7,639 nt of DNA from Roseivirga sp. UBA6061 (GTDB lineage: Bacteria > Bacteroidota > Bacteroidia > Cytophagales > Cyclobacteriaceae). Position numbers and translations under genes: made by a program. The notes under the pieces are model-generated. The model was not told the origin of the DNA and did no database searches. It worked only from the letters and a program-made list of their open reading frames with translations. This document shows, one piece after another, positions 1-6,861 of this stretch. The stretch covers positions 1 through 7,639 of the forward strand of contig DIYF01000085.1 in assembly GCA_002427745.1 (NCBI GenBank), in the 5' to 3' direction. The stretch's first letter is position 1; each line of letters begins with the position of its first letter.

Positions 1-152
1 GGGCGTTGCTCCCATTGATACCCATAGTTGCCTGGGTCTCCGCCAGATGGTGTACTACTGAGTGTTAAAACAGATGCGTCAGCTTCATAGCAAAGCCACT
101 GGTTATCTTTAGCAGGATCAATTGCACCTGCCGTAAGTACGGGTGTTACGGT
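1..152 (-). repeat. Long near-identical repeat, copy B (module 7)
   Basis: It matches 883-1034 at 150 of 152 bases by direct comparison. The differences are T123/C1005 and G141/A1023. Both fall at third codon positions (Ala GCA/GCG and Pro CCC/CCT), so the encoded residues are unchanged. Copy B encodes the start of module 7 and is cut by the window edge, so its full length is unknown. Confidence 0.93.
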
Positions 153-1970
153 CATAGTTACCGCAGCCGTATAATCAGTAAAATTACAGGATTTGACTCT
201 GCGCCTGAAACTGGTGGTTTTGATCAATGCCTCAGGAGTATAAGTAAGTTCATCATTGGTACCCGGAGCAGAATCCCATTCATTGTTAGTATCTGCATTT
301 TTATACTGCCACAAATACTCAAAACTGCCATTACCTCCGCCAGGTGGTTGTGCTCCGGTGATTTCACCCGGAAGTGTGTTATAACAGATTACCCGGGAAG
401 AGGAAATGGAACCTGGTGACATGGTGGAAGAAGATACATCTACAGTGACCACATTGGAGTAATAGCGTGGACCACAACTCTGTGCGGCTCTTCTGTATTG
501 TGCATCCACACCTGCACTGGATATGGTCAGGGTGGCTTCATTTTCACCAGTAATATCTACCCAGGAATTATAGGTGCCATCATCATCAGGGTCGGTTCTT
601 TCCTGCCAGTGATAGGTTGGCGAATTGTTTACTCCACCGGAAGCATCAATATTACTACCAATCGTAAAAGCTGAACCGTAACACACATCGGTAGAACCCA
701 CCATAGCAATACTACCTGATTGAGTTTGAAGGTGTACATTCACTGTAACAGGGTCTGTATGATCTTCCTGGCCACAAGAAGTCACCTTTAATCTGAATTC
801 TTGTGTTGCCGTAAGGTCAAGCGGTCTGTAACTACTCGTCTGGTTGCCTGTACCTGTCGCATCCTCCCAGGTACCACCAGGGGGGCGTTGCTCCCATTGA
901 TACCCATAGTTGCCTGGGTCTCCGCCAGATGGTGTACTACTGAGTGTTAAAACAGATGCGTCAGCTTCATAGCAAAGCCACTGGTTATCTTTAGCAGGAT
1001 CAATCGCACCTGCCGTAAGTACAGGTGTTACGGTAATGGTCTTTTCAGGTGTTTGGTCCGTAAAAGTACATGACTTCACCTGCCTTCTATAACTGGTTGT
1101 CTTAGTCAGAACCCCCGGAGAGTAAATGAGACCATCATTATCTCCCGGTGCAGACTCCCATTCATTGTTAGTATCTGCATTCTTATGCTGCCATAAATAC
1201 TCATAGCTTCCGTCTCCACCCGAAGGGTCTTCAAGCGATATAAAGTCAGGAGCCAAAGAGTTATAACAAATCACGCTGCTCCCACCGTGATTGATCAACC
1301 CCACGTCAAGCGGTTCACCAAATACATTAACCAACACTTCGTTAGATGGAAGCTCCAAACCACAGGTTCTTGTGAGTCTTCTGTACTCCCTTTTTTCAGT
1401 AAGGTCTTCGACATCATAATATGAGAATTCCCCATCTGTTTCTATATCCTGCCAGATACTCAGGCCTTCCGGGTTTCTCCATTGCCATTGATACGCTATA
1501 CTCTGTCCGTTTCCGGCTGTAGTACTGGTCAACCTACCAGAATAGCTTGCACAGAAAGAACCTGCAGGCCCCGAAATACTACCCGCTGCAGGGACAGGCC
1601 CCACGTTTACTTCAACGGTATTTGAAAACAAGCTTGTAGAGCCTGTCTGATCTATTCGCCTGCGATAAAATGTTTTTTCTGTGATACCAGCAGGAGGATC
1701 GTATTTTGCACTGGTGGCACCCGGAATATCCGTCCAGGCAGTCCCTGCTATTCGCTTTACCCACTGATAAGTTGCATTAACTCCTGTTCCTGAAATTTCA
1801 TTTGTCAATTCATCGGGATCACCTCCTACACAGGTTGTGTGATCAGTTCCAATTTCACCGGGAGATAAGATACCATTCTCCGGCCCCTCTATGGTTTGTG
1901 ATCTCAACCCGGTCAATACGAGCAGCAACAGGCATTGCAAGAGTATAAGCTTAAATGTAAATCTGCTCAT
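1..1970 (-). CDS. Large secreted protein of tandem Ig-like modules, C-terminus off the window (partial)
   Basis: The frame stays open for 656 codons from the ATG at 1970 to base 3 and runs off the window. Residues 1-25 are a Sec signal peptide (basic start, Leu-rich core, ending LRSQ). Then come ~98-residue modules at about 26-124, 125-218, 219-316, 317-414, 415-513, 514-610 and 611 onward. Each follows one pattern: an early 'ICY' or similar, a Gly-rich turn, 'Y.WQ', 'W..I/A.G', 'TT.YRR.V.SC', then a final 'V.V.V' strand. Modules 2-6 each carry two cysteines (140/203, 235/301, 333/399, 430/499, 529/595), likely one disulphide each; module 1 has only Cys47. This resembles the Ig-like repeats of Bacteroidota surface proteins. 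Modules 3-4 recur as modules 6-7 at an exact 294-residue offset. The start lies three bases after the YD/RHS stop, implying co-expression. A role as an extracellular stalk or adhesin is inferred; the C-terminal domain (sorting signal, RHS region or enzyme) cannot be seen. Confidence 0.85.
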   Translation of the reverse strand, partial: MSRFTFKLILLQCLLLLVLTGLRSQTIEGPENGILSPGEIGTDHTTCVGGDPDELTNEISGTGVNATYQWVKRIAGTAWTDIPGATSAKYDPPAGITEKTFYRRRIDQTGSTSLFSNTVEVNVGPVPAAGSISGPAGSFCASYSGRLTSTTAGNGQSIAYQWQWRNPEGLSIWQDIETDGEFSYYDVEDLTEKREYRRLTRTCGLELPSNEVLVNVFGEPLDVGLINHGGSSVICYNSLAPDFISLEDPSGGDGSYEYLWQHKNADTNNEWESAPGDNDGLIYSPGVLTKTTSYRRQVKSCTFTDQTPEKTITVTPVLTAGAIDPAKDNQWLCYEADASVLTLSSTPSGGDPGNYGYQWEQRPPGGTWEDATGTGNQTSSYRPLDLTATQEFRLKVTSCGQEDHTDPVTVNVHLQTQSGSIAMVGSTDVCYGSAFTIGSNIDASGGVNNSPTYHWQERTDPDDDGTYNSWVDITGENEATLTISSAGVDAQYRRAAQSCGPRYYSNVVTVDVSSSTMSPGSISSSRVICYNTLPGEITGAQPPGGGNGSFEYLWQYKNADTNNEWDSAPGTNDELTYTPEALIKTTSFRRRVKSCNFTDYTAAVTMTVTPVLTAGAIDPAKDNQWLCYEADASVLTLSSTPSGGDPGNYGYQWEQR
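153..440 (-). repeat. Diverged part of the 882-base higher-order repeat (module 6, matching module 3)
   Basis: This stretch aligns with about 1035-1322 at the same 882-base offset but is clearly diverged. The best-kept block is 271-321 against 1153-1203, with four differences in 51 bases, encoding 'EYLW', 'KNADTNNEW' and 'SAPG'. Protein-level anchors that also keep the register are 'VICYN' (233-237 against 527-531) and 'VKSC' (298-301 against 592-595). The outer limits are approximate. Confidence 0.75.
883..1034 (-). repeat. Long near-identical repeat, copy A (module 4)
   Basis: This is the partner of 1-152, offset by exactly 882 bases (294 codons), so both copies are read in the same frame. 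It encodes the end of module 3 and the first part of module 4, including 'LTAGAIDPAKDNQWLCY'. Beyond base 1034 identity to the other copy falls quickly. Confidence 0.93.
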
Positions 1971-1976
1971 GACTTA
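1968..1976 (-). promoter_or_regulatory. Tight stop-start junction (TAA, three bases, ATG)
   Basis: The YD/RHS gene stops at TAA (1976-1974) and the Ig-repeat gene starts at ATG (1970-1968), with three bases between. Any ribosome-binding signal for the second gene must lie inside the 3' end of the first. No purine-rich Shine-Dalgarno core is obvious there, which is common in Bacteroidota. The arrangement supports one mRNA and probably translational coupling. Confidence 0.7.
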
Positions 1977-4900
1977 TTTCAAGATTGGAGTTGTAACATT
2001 GTGCTTATATCCATAATCAAATGCCTTAAGCACATTCTGCTCATGATCCTTGATAGCCAGGAGTCTCCCGATGTTGTCGTAGATGTAATAAGTAGTAAGA
2101 CCGTTTGGCCCTGTTTGAGAAGACATCCCTATGTTCCTTTTATGCGTCATAATGGTAAACAGAGCATCTTTCATGCTTTCATGCTGCCGTGCTCCATTCA
2201 GGATGGAAATAACTGTGGCATCATCAGCCGGATTATTTAAAACAGACTCATCAATCAAAACAGAAACATCATCGTAAAAAGCATTCTTTATCTCTGCTAC
2301 CGGGTAGTTGCCATCATACCCCCATATTATGGTAGTGGGTACTCCGGCCGCATTCACGTATTCCGTGAGATTTCCATAGTTGTCATATTTTGTGAATTCT
2401 AGTCTGGGCACGAAGGCATTGCCAAAGCTGGTGCCGTTTGAAGATTCGGTGTATGCTCCAATGTCCTCATTCCATATTAAACTCCTGCCTGACACAACAA
2501 TAGGAGGCTCAGGTTCGGGTAGTGGTGGGTCTTCGGGTTCTTTCGGAATTGACTGATACTCCGTGGCACTTGCCTGCACCACCTGCCCATTGACCGTCTT
2601 CTTCTGCTCAATTACCTGACCTATCATGTTCTTTGAAATCATGTCTGCGATTACAGGAGAAGGAGAAGTGTAGTCCCCGGGTCGTTTGTAATATGTGGTG
2701 ATGACGTCCCCGTTGCTATTCGTAATAGATTCTGAATTTTTCTGAAAATCAGCGCTATATGTATAGACCTTCTGGGTTGTTATCGCCCCTCCATCCAGAT
2801 ACTCAATTGTCGTTTCTTCAGGATACCTGGTGAAGGCTCGCTTGATATTATATCGGTTAAAAACGCCAATTGTACCGCCAATCCTGGCCACTTTGAATGC
2901 TTTAATACTTCCAAGTTCCTCAGATATTTCTGTCGATGACTGAGGATATTCAAGCTGATGTACAGTCTTGCCATTGGCATCAAAAGTACTTTGAGATTTC
3001 ATCCAACCATTCGAACTCTGATAGGTCTGCAAAAGAGATGACCCAAAAGCTGCGTAGGCATTTTCCTGATTATGAAAGTAACTGATTCGTTTACCGTTAC
3101 TCCCTCCTTCTGCTCCTTCAAAGTGTTCTACTACACGACTATACCCTACATGTCCCCCCGATAGCGCGCCTCCTCCCGGCAGTGCGCTGCCAGACTGATA
3201 GACATAAAAGAAGCCTGTGATAGTACCGTCTGGTATACCATCATTGTTCTCGTCATTATTATTCGGATCGGTATTCTCATCGTGATTGAACTTTGTCTGC
3301 TGATAAAAGTGCATTAAAGGGCTTGCCAGCTTACCAGAAGAAAAAACATCTCCCCCTGTATCTTCATAGTAACTAAAGGATCTCTTTTCAGTAACCTTAC
3401 CACTGGCGAGATGATTTGTAATTCTTTTTATCCTTGCCCCCCCGGCCTTTTCATTGTATTGAACATCTGACACAAGTGGATTTTCCTGGCCAGGCACACA
3501 CGTCTTTGGATAGCTAATATTTACGAAGCCATAATAAGTATCATTCCCATTAGATTTGGTTCTTGTTACTGCATGATACTCCCCTGCCGGAAGCTCCAGT
3601 GTTACCGTTTCGGAATAGTAGCTAGTATTACCACGATGGAGCTCATTGAACCGGACAGAGGCGACTATTTGATTAGCGGAATTTCTTATTTCTACGGCAT
3701 ACTCATCATCCGGATAGTCTGGAGGTGCACAGGTTTGCCCGGGTTGCCAATAACCTGAACAGGCTACAGATAACCTCACCTCCACACCTTGTTGGCAACT
3801 CCCACCCGGTGTCATGATAAAGCCTAAATAGTCAAAAGGTTTTTCACGACCTTCCGGAGCCGGACTGGTACCGTCCAGTGGAAGGATATAATCCCCTTCG
3901 AAGTAAGCTATTTCTTTACCCGATAACCTATACTCATGCGGTTCGTACTCATAGGACGTGTAACCTCCGGTGGGATAAGTGACACTGTGCAAAAGTCCAG
4001 CTCTACCGTATTTGAGGTTTGCCTTTCTCTCAGGCGTTTGGAAATAAAATTGTTGGCTGGGAAGTAACGGATGTAATAAAAAGCTTGGTATGTTGTCGTA
4101 ATTCACGGAAGCAGGTAAGAGCCTTTCATTTTGCTGACCGTTGAAATACCCCCAATAATCTATGCTCATACTTGATTTAGAAGGCAAACCAACCGGATCA
4201 CCATTTTCATCTTCACCAGCCAAATAGTCAAAAGTGTAGGTCTGATCATCTACAGTGACTCCATCAAGTTTCAGCCTCAAATAATCTTCAGCATCTATAT
4301 CAAGCTCTTTATCGCTTCGGAAATAGCTTTGATCAAAGTCTATTGTGTGCAACAACTGGCTGTTATGATCAATCGGTCTTACCTGGATTTGAGATAGTTT
4401 TTGAGGTTCTAAAACCGTGAGATTTGCCTCTCCTCTTTCAGCTGCAAATTCTGCGAGATAGGCATCCAGAGCACGGATATCCTGGCGATTCTCACTAATA
4501 AAATTGATCTCCAGATTTAAGTCTTCACTGTAAATCCTACTCAGATATACATTTTCAAAGATAGAATAAGAGCAAGCCTGAGCATAAGTATCACCAGGCT
4601 GATGAGCAGCATCCATCGACATTCTTTCTCCAAAGGTCTTGGCGCTGCGGGAAAGATAGTTGCTCAGTCCGTCCGACTCTACTTTATATTCAAACTTTAA
4701 GCTTCGCCCGTTTGGGCTCCTTACTTCAGTCAGATGCCAGGAGGTTGGCGCACGTTTGTCATTGTTAAAAGTTTGTAAAAGATCAATCTGTGATAAGTTA
4801 CACCCCGCAATACCTCCATTTTGATCAGTTCCCCCTACAGATGTAGAAAACTCCTTAAGCGAAAAAACTCCGACAAAGCCCAAAGGATTGTAAACCCTAA

Positions 4901-5534
4901 AAACGTCTTCCGCCTCATCATATTCGATTCTATCAGCATTCTCTGATACTTTGATTGCCTTAATTTCCCCTCCTGTTTCAGATTTCTTGGAAAGGATAAA
5001 AGAACCCGATGCCCCTAGAAAGTTATAATTATAAGCATCCGGTTCGGTATCAGCTCTGTTGTTTTTAACATGACCTAAATAACCCTGGTTAACATTATAT
5101 GTGTACTCCCCATCACCTAAGTCCACCGTAGGTATCTCATCAGGGATACTGACATCGTCAAAAATATATCCATTGGACAGAAAATCGTCTTCTCCTCTCA
5201 CAGAACGTGAAACCATTCCTCCTGCACTCAAGGACCACCCTAGCCCAACCCAACTTGCCTCTTCAGAAACCTTAATACCTCCCGAAGAATAGTTAAGACT
5301 TATAGTGAGTGGCAGCCCATAGAAGTCAGTCTGATATAACGGAATTGAAAAATTCTGTTTACCTGAATACAAATTAGCCGGAGTTAAACCAAACTCAGTG
5401 AGTTTGGCAGCGTCTGGCGCAGGCGGTATGATCGCGGGCTCAACCCTTTCCTGAGCTATAGCCGGAAAAGTCAAGACTAAAAGGATAAGGCCTGTGTATA
5501 ATAGTCTCATTATATTTTTTAAAAAATCCGTCAT
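1974..5534 (-). CDS. Exported YD/RHS-repeat-family protein, short form without toxin domain
   Basis: The protein has 1186 residues. Residues 1-28 form a signal peptide ending in AIAQ. ATG 5534 is used here; Met9 (5510) is an equally good start, preceded by an A/T palindrome (5515-5526), and leaves a 20-residue signal peptide. The N-terminal region (about 39-117) has the phylum-typical 'LYSGKQNFSIPLY' and 'EEASWVGLGWSLSAGG' signature. Further family landmarks are 'YNFLGASGSF' (about 170-179), 'SWHLTEVRSPNG' (265-276), 'YPTGGYTSYEYE', 'GGARIKRI' and 'WGYDGNYPVAEI' (1072-1083). One clear YD repeat near 1143-1164 ('YYIYDNIGRLLAIKD') is followed by 'YGYK' and the end. A four-cysteine insertion spans 580-679, a Ca-site-like acidic run lies at 752-770, and a Pro/Glu-rich linker at about 997-1012. 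There is no RHS core, PxxxxDPxGL-type cleavage motif, toxin domain or type IX CTD. It probably acts outside the cell or on its surface as a beta-rich shell or filament; the exact role is unknown. It is sandwiched in an apparent three-gene operon. Confidence 0.88.
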   Translation of the reverse strand: MTDFLKNIMRLLYTGLILLVLTFPAIAQERVEPAIIPPAPDAAKLTEFGLTPANLYSGKQNFSIPLYQTDFYGLPLTISLNYSSGGIKVSEEASWVGLGWSLSAGGMVSRSVRGEDDFLSNGYIFDDVSIPDEIPTVDLGDGEYTYNVNQGYLGHVKNNRADTEPDAYNYNFLGASGSFILSKKSETGGEIKAIKVSENADRIEYDEAEDVFRVYNPLGFVGVFSLKEFSTSVGGTDQNGGIAGCNLSQIDLLQTFNNDKRAPTSWHLTEVRSPNGRSLKFEYKVESDGLSNYLSRSAKTFGERMSMDAAHQPGDTYAQACSYSIFENVYLSRIYSEDLNLEINFISENRQDIRALDAYLAEFAAERGEANLTVLEPQKLSQIQVRPIDHNSQLLHTIDFDQSYFRSDKELDIDAEDYLRLKLDGVTVDDQTYTFDYLAGEDENGDPVGLPSKSSMSIDYWGYFNGQQNERLLPASVNYDNIPSFLLHPLLPSQQFYFQTPERKANLKYGRAGLLHSVTYPTGGYTSYEYEPHEYRLSGKEIAYFEGDYILPLDGTSPAPEGREKPFDYLGFIMTPGGSCQQGVEVRLSVACSGYWQPGQTCAPPDYPDDEYAVEIRNSANQIVASVRFNELHRGNTSYYSETVTLELPAGEYHAVTRTKSNGNDTYYGFVNISYPKTCVPGQENPLVSDVQYNEKAGGARIKRITNHLASGKVTEKRSFSYYEDTGGDVFSSGKLASPLMHFYQQTKFNHDENTDPNNNDENNDGIPDGTITGFFYVYQSGSALPGGGALSGGHVGYSRVVEHFEGAEGGSNGKRISYFHNQENAYAAFGSSLLQTYQSSNGWMKSQSTFDANGKTVHQLEYPQSSTEISEELGSIKAFKVARIGGTIGVFNRYNIKRAFTRYPEETTIEYLDGGAITTQKVYTYSADFQKNSESITNSNGDVITTYYKRPGDYTSPSPVIADMISKNMIGQVIEQKKTVNGQVVQASATEYQSIPKEPEDPPLPEPEPPIVVSGRSLIWNEDIGAYTESSNGTSFGNAFVPRLEFTKYDNYGNLTEYVNAAGVPTTIIWGYDGNYPVAEIKNAFYDDVSVLIDESVLNNPADDATVISILNGARQHESMKDALFTIMTHKRNIGMSSQTGPNGLTTYYIYDNIGRLLAIKDHEQNVLKAFDYGYKHNVTTPILK

Positions 5535-5658
5535 TCGAAATCAGTTTGATACGTCTCTGGGTTGAGCTCCTGATAAATTCTGTTAACAATCATATTGATG
5601 CCCTATTAGTGAGCCGGGCTTTACTGAACACAAACTTTATTATCTCAAAGGGTGTACC
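5535..5658 (-). other. Intergenic gap between coiled-coil gene and YD/RHS gene
   Basis: These 124 bases contain no open frame of note and no convincing intrinsic terminator. A short GCCC/GGGC pairing near 5599-5618 has only four pairs and a 12-base loop. No close match to the Bacteroidota promoter (TTTG, then TAnnTTTG) was found on the minus strand. The gap is compatible with read-through from the upstream gene, but an internal promoter cannot be excluded. Confidence 0.5.
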
Positions 5659-6600
5659 TCACTCCTTCCCTTCCAGTTTTTTTACTCTTTCAAGCAGGTC
5701 ATTCAGAACGAGCTTCAGTTCCTTGTTTTCTGCCTCCAGCTGCTGGTTCTTTTTATTGGCATCAATGGTGTAAAGGGTCAGCTCCTCAATCTTTTCCAAA
5801 AGTCTCAGCTGGATATCACCCAGATCCTGACCGTTGGCTATTACCTCCTGAGCGCTGGGTACATTGGGTAGGTGTGAATTGGCCTGGATATAGCTCTCCA
5901 GATCAGAAAGGTTAAGCAGCTGATAATTGGGCTTGAAGACATAATCCGGCCAGTTGCCTGAGATCTCTGTTACTTTTACTCTGTCCGAATCGATACTCCC
6001 ATCTACCGTCATATTTCCCAGAAACTTGGATACACCGTCTACTTCAAGTGTGTGTGTCGGGTCGCTGGTACCAATACCTACATTTCCGCCCAGGGGCTCA
6101 ATAATGATATTGGCATCGAGCATCGTTTCAATGATTAACTGGTTCTCATCCGGTTCCCAGCCAATAGTGCTGGTAATACCCTCAAAGGTGCCTGCTCTTC
6201 CTTCTTCTATAAAACCATAGTGAGCCCTCTGGCCTAAACCTGCTTTTAATACCATCGCCACAGCATTGGCTCCGTTAGATATTTCTAACATTGACTGCGA
6301 AAGAGAAGTAAAGGGACTGTTTCCGATTCTTACCCTACCCGCGGTATATTCAATATCATTACTTCCGGTGCTGGTCCAGGTGCTTAGTATTAAGGGCTGA
6401 CCGTTGATAGTTCCTTTAGGAGCTTTGGCGAGCTCAGCCGATGTATCAGCAGATTTCGTCTTTTCGCCAGACAGGGTTTCTGTATCTTCTGAATCTTCCC
6501 AGTTCTGCGCATTTTGCAGTGAGGGATCATTTACTTTCTGAGCCTGTAGCCCAAGAGAAAAAAATAGTAACAGGGCAATGAACAGTGATTTTGCTTTCAT
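5659..6600 (-). CDS. Secreted coiled-coil protein with GNVGIG and WPDYVF/HLPN regions (tail-fibre-like)
   Basis: The preferred start is ATG 6600 (313 residues). It gives a classic signal peptide (1-21, MKAKSLF then a hydrophobic run ending LQAQ). A start at 6636 would add 12 residues with no clear benefit. Residues 22-60 are acidic and low in complexity, probably a flexible linker. Residues 85-95 and 172-189 ('[19 protein letters not shown]') are the beta-turn repeats seen in fibre-like Bacteroidota proteins. The C-terminal part has the recognisable series 'WPDYVF' (217-222), '[13 protein letters not shown]' (226-238), 'HLPNVPSA' (243-250) and '[14 protein letters not shown]' (267-280). It runs into a heptad-rich coiled coil to residue 311. 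This C-terminal arrangement is widespread in Bacteroidota proteins often labelled tail-fibre or cell-wall-anchor proteins. A trimeric surface fibre is inferred, not shown. It is first of three same-strand genes and probably helps display or organise the large products behind it. Confidence 0.82.
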   Translation of the reverse strand: MKAKSLFIALLLFFSLGLQAQKVNDPSLQNAQNWEDSEDTETLSGEKTKSADTSAELAKAPKGTINGQPLILSTWTSTGSNDIEYTAGRVRIGNSPFTSLSQSMLEISNGANAVAMVLKAGLGQRAHYGFIEEGRAGTFEGITSTIGWEPDENQLIIETMLDANIIIEPLGGNVGIGTSDPTHTLEVDGVSKFLGNMTVDGSIDSDRVKVTEISGNWPDYVFKPNYQLLNLSDLESYIQANSHLPNVPSAQEVIANGQDLGDIQLRLLEKIEELTLYTIDANKKNQQLEAENKELKLVLNDLLERVKKLEGKE

Positions 6601-6763
6601 GTAAAAGAGTTTTTGGAGCATGCTAAAAATTGTCATCGATCATAGCCAAAAAGGGTAGGCATACTTTCGATTCTTTTCTTAGTAATGATCTGAGCAAAAA
6701 GGTGAGCAGCAATCGAAAAGTTTTTTCAAAAAAAACTGTGAGGTAAAAACCTTTCCTTCTTTC
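6601..6763 (-). promoter_or_regulatory. Probable promoter/leader region of the coiled-coil gene
   Basis: This is the only space between the upstream terminators and ATG 6600, so a promoter is expected here by position. No good TTTG/TAnnTTTG pair was found. Visible structure includes the inverted repeat AGTTTTTT (6719-6726) / AAAAAACT (6730-6737), the inverted pair TTTCGATT (6665-6672) / AATCGAAA (6711-6718), and the direct repeat TGAGCA at 6691-6696 and 6703-6708, 12 bases apart. Any of these could be a binding site or simply A/T-rich chance. Confidence 0.35.
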
Positions 6764-6795
6764 ACATAAATAAAAGCCGGGCTTTCACCCGGCTT
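6764..6795 (-). terminator. Intrinsic terminator 2 (backup) after the CTD-like gene
   Basis: The perfect eight-pair stem AAGCCGGG (6774-6781) / CCCGGCTT (6788-6795) has a six-base loop. Read on the minus strand it is followed by TTATTTA. On the plus strand no T-run follows, so it acts only on minus-strand transcripts. Confidence 0.8.
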
Positions 6796-6805
6796 ACTCA
6801 TACAA

Positions 6806-6836
6806 CAAAAAATGAAAAAGGCGTCCTGAGACGCCC
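6806..6836 (-). terminator. Intrinsic terminator 1 directly after the CTD-like gene
   Basis: The perfect six-pair GC-rich stem GGCGTC (6820-6825) / GACGCC (6830-6835) encloses a four-base loop. On the minus strand it is followed by TTTTT, then C, A and TTTTTT. It begins about 26 bases after the stop codon of the 6862-7455 gene. With the second hairpin it forms a tandem terminator separating this gene from the cluster downstream. Confidence 0.85.
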
Positions 6837-6861
6837 ATATTCAATGTTTTGATTTTGTTGT

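Noticed and set aside
1..1034. CRISPR-like array or insertion sequence
   Set aside because: The repeats are 882 bases apart, stay in frame and encode protein modules. There are no short regular spacers, transposase or terminal inverted repeats.
1932..1934. Cys13 of the Ig-repeat protein as a lipoprotein cysteine
   Set aside because: The residues before it (ILLQ) do not fit a lipobox, and the hydrophobic core continues past it to a normal signal-peptidase-I-type end near residue 25.
1974..2150. YD/RHS gene truncated by frameshift
   Set aside because: The C-terminal motif series is complete to 'YGYK', the stop is followed at once by a proper start with a signal peptide, and the next frame encodes Ig modules and not a continuing RHS region.
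1935..2240. Plus-strand open frame of 101 codons
   Set aside because: It lies antisense to the junction and 3' end of two well-supported minus-strand genes, and its translation shows no family signature.
2780..2983. Minus-strand frame of 67 codons
   Set aside because: It is fully inside the YD/RHS gene in another frame, with no recognisable domain.
5599..5618. Possible terminator between the coiled-coil and YD/RHS genes
   Set aside because: It has only four GC pairs with a 12-base loop and no T-run on the minus strand.
5546..6220. Several plus-strand frames (5546-5773, 5652-5915, 5954-6220)
   Set aside because: They are antisense to the coiled-coil gene, with Ser/Pro-rich low-complexity translations typical of shadow frames. 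The real gene has a clear signal peptide and family motifs.
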